From the NCBI GenBank assembly GCA_026646885.1, contig JAPKHK010000001.1, positions 496,001-560,000 of the forward strand: DNA of 64,000 bases, read 5' to 3'. This DNA is from Casimicrobiaceae bacterium (lineage in GTDB: Bacteria; Pseudomonadota; Gammaproteobacteria; Burkholderiales; Casimicrobiaceae). The position numbers were made by a program, and so were the translations under genes. Positions 10,145 to 19,856 of this stretch are shown one piece after another. Position 1 is the first letter of the stretch. Each line of letters starts with the position of its first letter. The notes below the pieces were generated by a model. That model worked only from the letters and a program-made list of their open reading frames with translations, did not search any database and was not told where the DNA came from.

Positions 10145-10942
10145 CTATACGAATGCGGGTGGTGCCGGCGCACCCGCGGAGAGAGTCAGTACTTCGTAGC
10201 CGCTCGGCGTGACCAATAGCGTGTGTTCCCACTGTGCCGAGAGGCTATGGTCCGCAGTGACGATGGTCCAGCCGTCGGCCAAGCAGCGAATCGCCGCCTT
10301 GCCGGCGTTGATCATGGGCTCGACGGTGAAGGTCATGCCGGGTTGCAGTTTCAATCCGGTCCCCGGCTTGCCATAATGCAGCACCTGCGGCTCTTCATGG
10401 AACTTGCGCCCGATGCCATGACCGCAAAACTCGCGCACGACTGAACAGCCGTTCTTCTCCGCGTGGCTCTGAATCGCGTGGCCAATGTCACCCAGGTGGT
10501 TGCCCGGTTTTACCGCGAGTATGCCCTTCCAAAGACACTCCCAGGTAATTTCGCATAGTCGCTTTGCGGCGATAGAGGTTTCCCCCACTAGAAACATGCG
10601 ACTGGTATCGCCGTGGTAACCGTCCTTGATGACTGTAATGTCAAGGTTGACGATGTCGCCACCCTTGAGTCTGCGATCGCTGGGCACGCCATGACATACC
10701 TGGTGATTGACCGAGGCGCATATCGACTTGGGGTAGGGGCGGTGCCCGGAAGGTGCGTAATTGAGCGGCGCCGGAACGCAGCCTTGGACGTTCACCATGT
10801 AGTCGTGGCAGAGTCGGTCGAGTTCTCCGGTACTCGCCCCCGGCCGCACATAAGGGGCGATGTAGTCGAGGACCTCAGCCGCGAGGCGCCCCGCAAGGCG
10901 CATGCTAGCAAGATCTTCTTCGCTCTTGAGCGCGACGGACAT
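10145..10942 (-). CDS. map: methionine aminopeptidase, type I
   Basis: This 265-residue metalloprotease removes the initiator Met from nascent chains. The five metal ligands can be placed: LDITVIKDGYHGDTSRMF (two Asp), GHGIGRKFHEEP (His), FTVEPMI (Glu) and a C-terminal Glu in SAQWEHTLLV. The ATG at 10942 gives MSVALKSEEDLASMRLAG, the standard opening. It sits 5 bp from dapD upstream and 5 bp from glnD downstream, forming a tight dapD-map-glnD transcript. Confidence 0.95.
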   Translation of the reverse strand: MSVALKSEEDLASMRLAGRLAAEVLDYIAPYVRPGASTGELDRLCHDYMVNVQGCVPAPLNYAPSGHRPYPKSICASVNHQVCHGVPSDRRLKGGDIVNLDITVIKDGYHGDTSRMFLVGETSIAAKRLCEITWECLWKGILAVKPGNHLGDIGHAIQSHAEKNGCSVVREFCGHGIGRKFHEEPQVLHYGKPGTGLKLQPGMTFTVEPMINAGKAAIRCLADGWTIVTADHSLSAQWEHTLLVTPSGYEVLTLSAGAPAPPAFV

Positions 10943-10947
10943 GACGC

Positions 10948-11769
10948 TCAGTCGCTGCGCAAGAGTTCGTTGATACCGGTCTTGGCGCGGGTTTGCGCGT
11001 CCACCCGCTTCACGATCACCGCACAATATAGGCTGTAACGGCCGCCGTCGCGGGGCAACGATCCGCTGACCACCACGGATCCGGGAGGAATGCAGCCGTA
11101 GGTGATCTCTCCGGTGGTACGATCAAAAATTGGCGTACTCTGGCCGATGAACACCCCCATGGATACCACTGAGTCGGCGCCTACGATGACTCCCTCCACA
11201 ACCTCGGAGCGCGCTCCGATGAAGCAGTTGTCTTCGATGATGGTGGGGTTGGCTTGCACTGGCTCAAGTACGCCGCCAATGCCCACGCCCCCGGAAAGGT
11301 GCACGTTCTTGCCGATTTGCGCACATGATCCAACCGTGGCCCAAGTATCGACCATGGTGCCTTCGTCGACATAGGCGCCGATATTGACATAGGAGGGCAT
11401 GAGCACCACGTTGCGGGCAATGAACGCCCCGCGCCGCGCCGTTGCGGGGGGGACGACGCGAAACCCGCCGCGGGCGAAGTCTCCATCACTCCAACCGCCG
11501 AATTTGGTGGGTACTTTGTCGAAAAAGCGCAGGTCGCCGCCTTCTTGGACCGCATTGTCACTGAGGCGGAAAGAGAGCAGTACCGCTTTCTTGATCCACT
11601 GGTGCGTCACCCAAGCACCGCCGCGTTTCTCTGCCACGCGCAGCCGGCCGGCGTCGAGTGCGGCTATGGTCGCGTCCACGGCCTCACGCAAAGCGGCGGG
11701 GGCATTCTGAGGGTTTATGGCGGCGCGCCCTTCCCAGGCGCTCTCGATGGTGGCTTGGTGAGTGTTCAT
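10948..11769 (-). CDS. dapD: 2,3,4,5-tetrahydropyridine-2,6-dicarboxylate N-succinyltransferase
   Basis: This 273-residue trimeric left-handed beta-helix enzyme succinylates tetrahydrodipicolinate in lysine/DAP synthesis. The hexapeptide-repeat region is visible ([54 protein letters not shown]). The length matches E. coli DapD (274). The start ATG at 11769 gives [16 protein letters not shown]. It works in the same pathway as dapE at 1.8-2.9 kb. Confidence 0.95.
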   Translation of the reverse strand: MNTHQATIESAWEGRAAINPQNAPAALREAVDATIAALDAGRLRVAEKRGGAWVTHQWIKKAVLLSFRLSDNAVQEGGDLRFFDKVPTKFGGWSDGDFARGGFRVVPPATARRGAFIARNVVLMPSYVNIGAYVDEGTMVDTWATVGSCAQIGKNVHLSGGVGIGGVLEPVQANPTIIEDNCFIGARSEVVEGVIVGADSVVSMGVFIGQSTPIFDRTTGEITYGCIPPGSVVVSGSLPRDGGRYSLYCAVIVKRVDAQTRAKTGINELLRSD

Positions 11770-11797
11770 GGATCGGTTTCGTAGGCAAATTGCCATT

Positions 11798-13936
11798 TTA
11801 CCGCGCCGACTCCTCCGAGAGGATGTGATCGAGAAACGCCAAACGATCGGCGGCTTCTGCAATTGCCTTTTCGGTCGGTTTGCCGGCACCGTGGCCGGCG
11901 CGGGTTTCAATGCGGATCAACACTGGCGCGGCGCCCGCCTGAGCGGCCTGCAGAGCCGCCGTATACTTGAAGCTATGCGCTGGAACCACGCGATCGTCGT
12001 GGTCTCCGGTGGTCACCAAGGTCGCCGGATAGGATCGGTTCAGGCGTATGTTGTGTAGGGGCGAATAAGCCAGCAGCGCGCGAAACTCTTCTGGGTTTTC
12101 GGGCGAGCCATAGTCTGAGGTCCAAGCCCAGCCGATCGTATAGCGATGAAAACGCAGCATGTCCATCACGCCCACCTGGGGCAGCGCCGCGGCAAAGAGC
12201 TCGGGGCGCTGATTGACGACGGCCCCGACCAGCAAACCGCCGTTGCTGCCTCCCCCGATCGCCAAATGGGCGGGGGCGGTGTAGCCCTCGCGGATCAGCC
12301 ACTCCGCTGCGGCAATGGCGTCGTCAAAGGTGTTCTGTTTCTGGAGCTTCATGCCCGCTTCGTGCCATTGCCGGCCGTACTCACCTCCACCGCGAAGATT
12401 CGGGACCGCCAGAATGCCGCCGCGCTCCATCCAAGCAAGCTGCGCGACACTGAAGAAGGGAGTGAGGGAAACGTTGAAACCGCCATAACCATAAAGAAAA
12501 GTGGGGCGTTTGCCATCGAGCGTCAAATCCCGGCGGTGGCTGATGAACATGGGCACGCGGGTGCCATCGCGGCTGGACACGAATACCTGCCGGGTCAAAT
12601 AGTCCTCTGGCCGGAACGCAATCTTGGGCTCACGCCAGACCCGGGCCGCGCGGGTTGTGAGATCGAGCCGATAGATGGTTGCTGGGCGCGCAAACCCCGT
12701 AAACACGAAGTAGGTCTCTTTGCTGTCCATGCGGCCATGAAACCCGCCGGCGCTGCCCACGCCCGGCAGAGGCAATTCGGCGAGGTGCTTGCCGCCGATG
12801 TCGTGAATTCTTACCAGCGAGCGCGCGTCCTTCATGTAGTGGACAAGGAAATTGCCACCAACCGCCGCCACGGCTTGCAGCGTGTCCGCGCTCTGGGCAA
12901 TGATGGTCTTCCAATTGGCGGCGGCGGAGCGCGCCAGGTCGATTTCGATCAGACGGCCTCGCGGCGCGTCACGGTCGGTGCGAAACCAGAAGCGTTCGCC
13001 CGCGTTGCCGACGAACTCATAGAGCGCGTCGGGTTCAGGCAGCAATTCCCGTAACGGTGAATTCAAGTCGCTCAGGTTCTTTAGAAAGACTCTGTTCTTG
13101 CGCGCGGTACCTTGCCAGACCTGTATGACCAGGTACTTTCCGTCCTCACTGACATGTGGGGCAAAGCCCCATTCTTTTTCGTCTGGGCGCTCGTAGATCA
13201 AGCGGTCTGACGCCTGGCTGGTGCCGATCCGATGAAGATAGAGCTTCTGGTAGTAGTTAGCCGCGGCCAAGGCCTTGCCGGCTGCGGGCTCGGCGTAACG
13301 CCCATAAAAGAACCCGCGGCTATCCCTCGTCCAACTGGGTCTGGAGAACTTGACCCAGTGCAGCACTTCCGGGAGATCTCGGCCGCTGGCCACCTCACGA
13401 ATTCGCCATTCGTTCCAGTCGGACCCGCCGCTGGCCAGCCCATAGGCGAGGTGTCGCCCATCGGGGCTCAGCACGTAGCCGGTCAGTGCCACGGTTCCGT
13501 CCTTGGAGAGTTGGTTGGGATCGAGCAGCACCGTCCCAGCGTGGCTCGGGTCGCGCGTGGCATAGAGAACGCTTTGATTTTGCAGCCCATCGTTCCGGGT
13601 GTACACATACACGCCGTTCTCTTCGATCGGTATGCCGAAGCGCTCGTAGTTCCATAGCTCGCGCAGGCGCTTGGTGATGGGCACGCGCTGGGCGAGAGCA
13701 CCGAGGTATCTCTCCGTCACGTGGTTCTGGGCGGCGATCCATGCTCGGGTCGCCGCACTTTCGCTTTGTTCGAGCCAGCGAAAGGGGTCAGGGATGAAGA
13801 CGCCATGCAAGGTGTCACCTTCGGAGCCCTTGGTGCTTTCCGGATACACAAGCGGTTCTCCCATGTTCTGTCTTGCGCCCACGCACCCTGGACCGAGGGT
13901 CATGACAACAAACAGGAGTGTGGCGAGAGTCCTCAT
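11798..13936 (-). CDS. secreted prolyl oligopeptidase family (S9A) serine peptidase
   Basis: This 712-residue protein has an N-terminal signal sequence ([18 protein letters not shown]; the Cys could be lipidated, but the lipobox is poor). A beta-propeller domain follows ([10 protein letters not shown] near residue 50), then a C-terminal alpha/beta hydrolase with nucleophile motif [11 protein letters not shown]. The family cleaves short peptides after proline. The gene starts inside the stop of the M16 peptidase gene (ATGA, 4-bp overlap). The two are therefore translationally coupled and probably share a role in periplasmic peptide breakdown. Confidence 0.88.
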   Translation of the reverse strand: MRTLATLLFVVMTLGPGCVGARQNMGEPLVYPESTKGSEGDTLHGVFIPDPFRWLEQSESAATRAWIAAQNHVTERYLGALAQRVPITKRLRELWNYERFGIPIEENGVYVYTRNDGLQNQSVLYATRDPSHAGTVLLDPNQLSKDGTVALTGYVLSPDGRHLAYGLASGGSDWNEWRIREVASGRDLPEVLHWVKFSRPSWTRDSRGFFYGRYAEPAAGKALAAANYYQKLYLHRIGTSQASDRLIYERPDEKEWGFAPHVSEDGKYLVIQVWQGTARKNRVFLKNLSDLNSPLRELLPEPDALYEFVGNAGERFWFRTDRDAPRGRLIEIDLARSAAANWKTIIAQSADTLQAVAAVGGNFLVHYMKDARSLVRIHDIGGKHLAELPLPGVGSAGGFHGRMDSKETYFVFTGFARPATIYRLDLTTRAARVWREPKIAFRPEDYLTRQVFVSSRDGTRVPMFISHRRDLTLDGKRPTFLYGYGGFNVSLTPFFSVAQLAWMERGGILAVPNLRGGGEYGRQWHEAGMKLQKQNTFDDAIAAAEWLIREGYTAPAHLAIGGGSNGGLLVGAVVNQRPELFAAALPQVGVMDMLRFHRYTIGWAWTSDYGSPENPEEFRALLAYSPLHNIRLNRSYPATLVTTGDHDDRVVPAHSFKYTAALQAAQAGAAPVLIRIETRAGHGAGKPTEKAIAEAADRLAFLDHILSEESAR

Positions 13937-16665
13937 TTGCGGCCTTTGCCAAAGTCGCCTGCGTAGGCCCAGGTGAAGCTTCGCGACGGCAGGAACCTGC
14001 GCCACGCCTCTATGACCTCGGTGGCGCTGAGTCTGGCAAGCCGTTGCTCCAGTTGCGCGTCGAAGGCCAGGCTGCGACCGGTGTAAAGATTTTCGGCGAG
14101 CTGCATCACCAGGGAGTGGTCCTGCGCACGATTGAGGCGGCGCTCTTCGAGCAGGGCGGCGATGTCGACCTTCACTTCCCCAGCTTTGAACCCTTCACGT
14201 TCGATGCCGGTTAGTTCCTCGCTAAAGGCCTTCTTGACCCGGTTCTGATTATCCGGGGCGTAGATCGCGAAAAGATAGAGATCGGCCCTCGGCTCGAAAC
14301 GACTCGCCTCGAAACCGCTCACCACGGAATAGCTAAGACCCTCGCGCTCACGAATGCGCATCGGCAGCCGCGCTTGCACCGTGCCGCCGACCAAGTGATT
14401 GGCGAGCAGCAGAGCCGGGTACGCCGGATCAGTGTCCTGGAGCGGGAACTCGTGCGCGGCCAGCGCCACCGCGTTGGCCTTGTCGGGTGTCTCGAATTGC
14501 AGTGTCACGGGCGCAACCTCCTGATAGGGCAGCGGCACGCGCTCGAATGGCTGCCGGCTTCGCCAGGAGCCCAAGAGCTGCGCCAGCGCGGATTTGACCT
14601 CCTTCGATTCGAAGTCGCCTACCAGCGCGACTTCGCCATGGCTGGCGCCGTAGAAATCGGCATGAAAACTCCGAATATCCTCCACCTTGGCGTGCTGAAT
14701 GTCCTCGAGCAGTTCTTCGAAGCTTGGCGTGTAGCGTACGTCGCCGCGCGGGTAGCGGTTGAAGTGCCGCTGCAAGGCATTGCTGGCGATGGCATCGGGT
14801 TCCCCGCGGCTCCTTTCCACCGCTGCGGCGCGTTCTTCTTTCAGTTGCTTGAACTCGCCCTCCGGGAAACTGGGTTCGCGCAGCATTTCGGCAATCAGGT
14901 CGAGTGTCCTGACGAGACTCGGTCGCAAAGTCTGCCAGGTGACAGTCACTTCGGTTTCGCTGCCACTGACCTCGATTTCCGTGCTGAGCTCGTCGAAGGC
15001 TTCCTGCAGTTCTTCCCGGCTACGCTTCTTGGTACCGCGTTCCAGCATGTCCGCCGTGAGCATCCCGGCCGGGGCTTTGCCACGAAGCGATTGCTCAGTG
15101 CCCAGACGCAGGCGCAAAGTCCCATGCACTGTCTCGCCGCGCGTGCGTTTGGCGAGCAGGGCGTACTTCAGGCCTGTGTCGAGGGTACCGGTTTCGGTGC
15201 GCCGATCGATATTTTCGGGTGTGGCTTCGAAGGCTTCTCCCATTGCGGTGGCTTCGCTGCCTTGATAGTCCGCCACCAGCGCGGATGCATCCACTTTGGC
15301 CGGTAGGGGCGCGCGCTCGGGTTGGGTGACCGGCTGGAACATGCCCAAAGTGCGATTGGCGGATTTGAGATAGGCGCTCGCAACACGCTGCGCCTCGGTT
15401 GCGGTTACTCTCTTCAAACGGTCGCGCTGCAAGAAAAAGAGCCGCCAATCACCTTTGGCAATGGCTTCCGATAGCGCTACCCCGAGTTTTTCCGGATCGT
15501 TGATGACTTGCGTGTACCCTTTGAGCATGCGTGCCCGCGCGCGGCGCACCTCACGCTCGCTGATCGGGTCCTTGGAGAGGTTCTCAACGGTTTCAAGCAA
15601 GGCATCGCGGGCCTTGTCGATATTGCCTCCAGGACGCAGCTGCGCTCCGAAATACAGGACACCCGGCTCGCCGAGTGCGTAATCCTGGGCGAATACATCG
15701 GCCGCAATTTGAGTCTCGACCAGGCGCTTGTGCAAGCGCCCGGTGGGAACGTCGCCCAGTGCGCTCGCCGCTACCAGCAAGGCCGGATAATCGGGGTGGG
15801 CACCCGGCATGACGTGATACATCGCGCTGAGGTATTGCACTTCCCCGACGCGCCGCAGCGTCACGCTGCGCTCGCCGTCCTGCGCTGGATCAAGCGTGTA
15901 GGTCGTTTCCAACTTGCGCCGTGGTCGTGGTAGGGGTCCGAAAATGCGGGCGATGCGATCGAGGGTCTTCGCCGCATTGAATTTTCCCGTTAGGGTGAGC
16001 ACAGCATTGTCCGGCTGATAGTATCTCCGGTAGAAGGCGCGCAAGCGCTCGATGCTGACGTTTTCTACGTCGCTGCGCGCGCCTATGGTTGATTTGCCGT
16101 AGTTGTGCCAGAGATACGCGGTGGCAAGCATGCGCTCGATCAGAACATTCCGCGGCTCGTTTTCGCCCTGCTCCATTTCATTGCGCACCACCGTCATTTC
16201 CGCGTCCAGATCTTTCTTGTCGATCTTGGAATTGAGCATGCGATCGGCTTCCATGCGCAGCGCCCAGTCCAAATTCGCGTCGGTAGCCGGAAAGCTTTCG
16301 TAATAGTTGGTGCGGTCGAACCAGGTCGTGCCGTTGAAATTCATGCCACGCTTGCCCAGCGCCTCCATCAGGTTGCCGCTAGTGGGCGTGCCCTTGAACA
16401 GCAGGTGTTCAAGCAAGTGGGCCATTCCCGTTTCACCGTAGTTCTCCATGCGCGAACCAACGAGGTAAGTGACGTTGACGGTCACCGTGGCCTTGCTCTG
16501 GTCCGGCCCCAAAAGTACGCGCAAGCCATTGGCCAGGCGAAATTCGGTGATGCCTTCCACGCTGGCCACCCGGCTCACACCAGCTGGCAGCGTCTCGGCA
16601 GCCCACGCACTGGTTCCCGCGAAACCCAGCCAGCCGATGAGCAAAACACGTAGGGCACAAATCAA
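13933..16665 (-). CDS. secreted M16 family zinc peptidase (two M16 units fused)
   Basis: This 910-residue insulinase-family protein has the inverted zinc motif HLLEH at residues 83-87, with the further Glu ligand in VVRNEMEQGE. A second, inactive M16 half follows, as in other large periplasmic members. The best start is TTG at 16665. A perfect GGGAGG lies 5 nt upstream and the product opens with a signal peptide (MICALRVLLIGWLGFAGTSAWA). An upstream ATG would add about 41 residues with no family match. The 3' end overlaps the S9A gene by 4 bp. Confidence 0.85.
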   Translation of the reverse strand: MICALRVLLIGWLGFAGTSAWAAETLPAGVSRVASVEGITEFRLANGLRVLLGPDQSKATVTVNVTYLVGSRMENYGETGMAHLLEHLLFKGTPTSGNLMEALGKRGMNFNGTTWFDRTNYYESFPATDANLDWALRMEADRMLNSKIDKKDLDAEMTVVRNEMEQGENEPRNVLIERMLATAYLWHNYGKSTIGARSDVENVSIERLRAFYRRYYQPDNAVLTLTGKFNAAKTLDRIARIFGPLPRPRRKLETTYTLDPAQDGERSVTLRRVGEVQYLSAMYHVMPGAHPDYPALLVAASALGDVPTGRLHKRLVETQIAADVFAQDYALGEPGVLYFGAQLRPGGNIDKARDALLETVENLSKDPISEREVRRARARMLKGYTQVINDPEKLGVALSEAIAKGDWRLFFLQRDRLKRVTATEAQRVASAYLKSANRTLGMFQPVTQPERAPLPAKVDASALVADYQGSEATAMGEAFEATPENIDRRTETGTLDTGLKYALLAKRTRGETVHGTLRLRLGTEQSLRGKAPAGMLTADMLERGTKKRSREELQEAFDELSTEIEVSGSETEVTVTWQTLRPSLVRTLDLIAEMLREPSFPEGEFKQLKEERAAAVERSRGEPDAIASNALQRHFNRYPRGDVRYTPSFEELLEDIQHAKVEDIRSFHADFYGASHGEVALVGDFESKEVKSALAQLLGSWRSRQPFERVPLPYQEVAPVTLQFETPDKANAVALAAHEFPLQDTDPAYPALLLANHLVGGTVQARLPMRIREREGLSYSVVSGFEASRFEPRADLYLFAIYAPDNQNRVKKAFSEELTGIEREGFKAGEVKVDIAALLEERRLNRAQDHSLVMQLAENLYTGRSLAFDAQLEQRLARLSATEVIEAWRRFLPSRSFTWAYAGDFGKGRK

Positions 16666-16740
16666 AGGAACCTCCCGGAGGCGAGAAGTAGGAAAGGGCG
16701 GATTATCCAACAAGAAGGCTTGTTTACAAATCATCACCGA

Positions 16741-16774
16741 CCTGCCCACTCGGTTTTCGTTCCGTGTGGGCAGG
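16741..16774. repeat. inverted repeat (9-bp stem) between the LytTR regulator and M16 genes
   Basis: CCTGCCCAC and GTGGGCAGG flank a 16-nt spacer. The repeat lies about 145 bp after the response-regulator stop and 76 bp before the M16 start, on the strand of both genes. No T-tract follows, so it could be a weak terminator or a protein-binding site. The rest of the 253-bp gap shows no gene. Confidence 0.35.
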
Positions 16775-16918
16775 TAGCGTGGCGACATCGGCGCGCGCGC
16801 AAGAACCTGCAGGAGCGCTACCGGCCTTGCGTCGAAGGGGGGCTAAGGTGCACAAGCGGACAAAGCCGACCGTGTGGCAATCCATTCCATCTTCGCCAGG
16901 GGGAAGCAAGGCAGTAGC

Positions 16919-17671
16919 TCACATCTGTTTGAACAAGTGGGCAAAGCTGCGGCTGACTTGCAGTTGCTCGGGGCGATCGAAGAGCCGAATCGTCGGCTGT
17001 TCCCGCTGGTCTCGGCCTACACTTGCGATGGCCTTGGCATTGACGATGGTGCTGCGGTGAATTTGCCAGAACTGATCGGGGTCGAGCACATCGGCAAGTT
17101 CCTTGATGGTCTTCTTGATGTGGGCATCGCCTTCGCGCGTGGCGACCTTGGTGTATTTATCCTCGGACTGAAAATAGAGCACATCGGCCACATGGATAAG
17201 CTTCAGGGTCGGTCCGACCGACGCTTTGATCCAGGAGAACCGGGTCCCAGGAACGCCAAGGTGTCGCGCCAAGGCATCAAGCATGCCGTCGAGCGCAGGT
17301 GGCGGGGCGGAGAGCTTTGCCTTTACTCGCTCGACGGTAAGCTTGAGGCGGTCCGCCGTGACCGGCTTCAGCAGGTAGTCAACGGCACCTTGCTCGAACG
17401 CAGCGACCGCAAAGTGGTCGAAGGCGGTGACGAAAACCACATGGCAGCGACCGCTCAGCGCCCGCGCCGCTTCCAGGCCTGTCATGACCGGCATTTGGAT
17501 GTCGAGAAAGGCAACCTGTGGGCCAGTGGCTGCGAAAAGGGCCACGGCCTGCTCGCCGTTTTCCGCCTCCGCACAGATTTCGAGTTCGGGCCAAACCTGG
17601 GCTAGCCTGTGCCGCAGCTGCGCGCGCAGCAGCGGTTCGTCTTCAGCGAGCAGGGCGCGCGTCGGGTTCAT
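16919..17671 (-). CDS. LytTR-family response regulator
   Basis: This 250-residue regulator has an N-terminal receiver domain (AEDEP acidic pocket, phospho-acceptor Asp57 in VAFLDIQMPVMTG, Lys in YLLKPV). A C-terminal LytTR DNA-binding domain covers about residues 145-245 (YFQSEDKYTKVATREG, FWQIHRSTIVNAKAI). The architecture matches AlgR, YehT and LytR. It overlaps the histidine kinase gene by 29 bp, so they form one unit. The target genes are not evident; the M16 and S9A peptidases lie downstream on the same strand. Confidence 0.9.
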   Translation of the reverse strand: MNPTRALLAEDEPLLRAQLRHRLAQVWPELEICAEAENGEQAVALFAATGPQVAFLDIQMPVMTGLEAARALSGRCHVVFVTAFDHFAVAAFEQGAVDYLLKPVTADRLKLTVERVKAKLSAPPPALDGMLDALARHLGVPGTRFSWIKASVGPTLKLIHVADVLYFQSEDKYTKVATREGDAHIKKTIKELADVLDPDQFWQIHRSTIVNAKAIASVGRDQREQPTIRLFDRPEQLQVSRSFAHLFKQM

Positions 17672-18710
17672 CGGGGATCTCCACTCTTGCCACGGCGCCG
17701 CCTTGGGGTCCCTGCGTGAGGGAGAATCGTGCTAGGCCGCAATAGAGAGCAGCCAGTCGTTCGCGAATATTGCTGAGACCCACTCCTTGCGCAAAACTCT
17801 CACCCAATCCCTTGCCGTTATCCTCGACCCAAACCGCCAGCCGCCCGTCCAAGCGCCGTGCACCCACGACGACCTCCCCGCCGTTGCTGTTGGGCTCAAT
17901 GCCATGCTTGACGGCGTTTTCCACCAAAGATAGCAGAACCATGGGTGGAAAGGGAACACCCTCTAGCTCTTCGGGAATAGCCACGCTAAAGCGGAGCCTG
18001 CTGCCCATGCGCATCTGTATAATCGACAGGTAAGCCTGGGTAAGTCGTGCCTCCTGGCCTAGTGTTGTGCTCTGCTGGCGCAACTGCGGAATGGCGGCGC
18101 GCAGATATTGAAGGAGGTGATCGAGCAGGGTGGCCGCACGCGGCGGATCAGTCTCGACCAGAAAGTGAACGTTGGCCAGGGTGTTGAACAGAAAATGAGG
18201 TTCGACTTGGGCTTGCATGAGTTTCAACTGCGCTTCCGCGACCTGCCGCCCCAGGCGCTCGCGCTCTGATTGCGCACGGTGCAACGCCGCCGCCGCCGCG
18301 GCATCGCGCAAGCGAGTGTGAAAAAACACGCTCACCAGGAAGCCAAACAGACAGGCATTGCCCATGGTCAGTAAGAAGCGGTGGTATTCCGCGGCAATAC
18401 GGGCCATTTCATATTGCTTGACGACGATCACCAGCGCCATGCCTACGAGACTGCCGAGAACCACGGCCAGCAGCAAGCGGCGCATCGAATCGACCCGATC
18501 CCAAGGTCGGAAGCAGTTGATGAAATAGGCGATGGAAAAGCCGAAACAATGCGCCGACACCAGTGGGTGCCAAAATGGCCGCGGATCCTCAATGCTGATC
18601 AAAGCCGCGATGGCGGTGTTGATGCCTGCAATGAGCAGAACCGTCTGCCACTTGGTGCGAAAACCGCGTCGAAACCAGGTCACTAGCTCGTAAGCTTTCA
18701 TGGCAGGCAT
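17643..18710 (-). CDS. membrane sensor histidine kinase, LytS/YehU type
   Basis: This 355-residue kinase has about four N-terminal membrane segments (for example residues 22-40, 80-97 and 113-131) and no separate sensor domain. A coiled linker leads to the His_kinase motif VEPHFLFNTLANVHF with the phospho-acceptor His. The ATP-binding domain has ENAVKHGIEPN and DNGKGLGE/GVGLSNIRERL. Its cognate LytTR regulator follows with an overlap. Two starts are possible, ATG at 18710 or 18701, and neither has a clear ribosome-binding site. Confidence 0.88.
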   Translation of the reverse strand: MPAMKAYELVTWFRRGFRTKWQTVLLIAGINTAIAALISIEDPRPFWHPLVSAHCFGFSIAYFINCFRPWDRVDSMRRLLLAVVLGSLVGMALVIVVKQYEMARIAAEYHRFLLTMGNACLFGFLVSVFFHTRLRDAAAAAALHRAQSERERLGRQVAEAQLKLMQAQVEPHFLFNTLANVHFLVETDPPRAATLLDHLLQYLRAAIPQLRQQSTTLGQEARLTQAYLSIIQMRMGSRLRFSVAIPEELEGVPFPPMVLLSLVENAVKHGIEPNSNGGEVVVGARRLDGRLAVWVEDNGKGLGESFAQGVGLSNIRERLAALYCGLARFSLTQGPQGGAVARVEIPDEPDARPAR

Positions 18711-18941
18711 GATAGCGCGAAGTTCAACGATGCTCGCTGCAGGCGATCGATGGTAGCCGCGGCCGACCGGCTGCTATACCATGCGATGAGGCGCGCAAGT
18801 AGCCGATCGCGCGTGCTCGCAAGATGGTACCGCCGAACCGTCCGAACACGCCGAAGTGCGCCGGGCCGGAAAACGCCGCCCCCGAGGCGGGATTCGCTTT
18901 CAGTCAGTATGGGATAATTCAGGCCTCCCTCCCAGCCCACC

Positions 18942-19856
18942 ATGCTCAGCCGCAGCTCTGCTCCTTCGCACCTGGCCCCCGTACTGGCGCTGGTCTTAAG
19001 TGCCGTGGTATGGGGGTTGATCTGGTACCCCTATCGCATGCTTAGCGAAGCGGGGATCGGTGGCGAATTGGCGACCTTGCTCACTTATCTCGTCGCGCTC
19101 ATCGCGGCACTTCCTTTGCTTGCGCGCGAGCGCCCGCAGCTGGTGCGCCCGGGATTGCTCCTCGCTATCGCCCTTGCCGCTGCGGTAGCCAATCTTGGCT
19201 ATGTCCTTGCCTTGCTCGAAGGGAGGGTCGTCGTCGTACTGCTGCTGTTCTACCTGGCGCCTCTTTGGACGCTGGGATTCGCCCGCTGGTTGCTGGGAGA
19301 ACCGATCACCCGCCTCGGCTTGGGAACCGTCTTGCTGGGGCTGGCGGGAGCAGGCATCATGCTGTGGCGGCCCGAGACCGGCGCCCTGCAACCGCGCCTC
19401 TCGGAATGGCTGGGCTTGTTGGCTGGTCTTGCCTTCGCACTGTGCAACGTGCTCTTACGCCGCGCCCGGGGTCTATCCGTCGCGCTGCGCAGTACTGCGC
19501 TGTTTGCGGGGGTGTGCATCCTTGCCACTGTGGCTTTGGGTTTGCGAACCGCCGCCGCTCCGGTCACTGGTGTCGTTCCCGCCAATGTCTGGTGGCTGAT
19601 TCTGGCGGTGGGCCTGGTCTTGGCGATGGCCAACGGGGTACTGCAATATGGACTCGCGCACGTACCGGCAAACCAAGCCATCGTCATCCTGCTGATCGAA
19701 TTGCCGATCGCGGCACTGGCGGCCTATCTATTGGCCGGTGAAACCTTGCGCTTGGCAGACTGGCTGGGTGGAGGCCTGATCGTCTTGGCCTCGCTCGCCG
19801 CCAGCGAAGCCAAGGAACTGAAGGCGGTGGATTCCGCTCGCCAGGAGGGAGCATGA
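18942..19856 (+). CDS. EamA/DMT-superfamily transporter
   Basis: This 304-residue integral membrane protein has about ten hydrophobic segments arranged as two EamA repeats (ALVLSAVVWGLIWYPYRML opens the first, LAGLAFALCNVLLRRARG the second). The family exports amino acids, nucleotides or other metabolites; the substrate cannot be told. A GATAAT box at 18913-18918 is a candidate -10 element upstream, without a good -35. The stop overlaps the next gene by 4 bp. The 231-bp gap before it, divergent from the histidine kinase, holds no gene. Confidence 0.85.
   Translation: MLSRSSAPSHLAPVLALVLSAVVWGLIWYPYRMLSEAGIGGELATLLTYLVALIAALPLLARERPQLVRPGLLLAIALAAAVANLGYVLALLEGRVVVVLLLFYLAPLWTLGFARWLLGEPITRLGLGTVLLGLAGAGIMLWRPETGALQPRLSEWLGLLAGLAFALCNVLLRRARGLSVALRSTALFAGVCILATVALGLRTAAAPVTGVVPANVWWLILAVGLVLAMANGVLQYGLAHVPANQAIVILLIELPIAALAAYLLAGETLRLADWLGGGLIVLASLAASEAKELKAVDSARQEGA

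Noticed and set aside
12146..13054. 302-codon open frame on the plus strand opposite the S9A peptidase
   Set aside because: It is antisense to a complete peptidase gene and no family features are seen.
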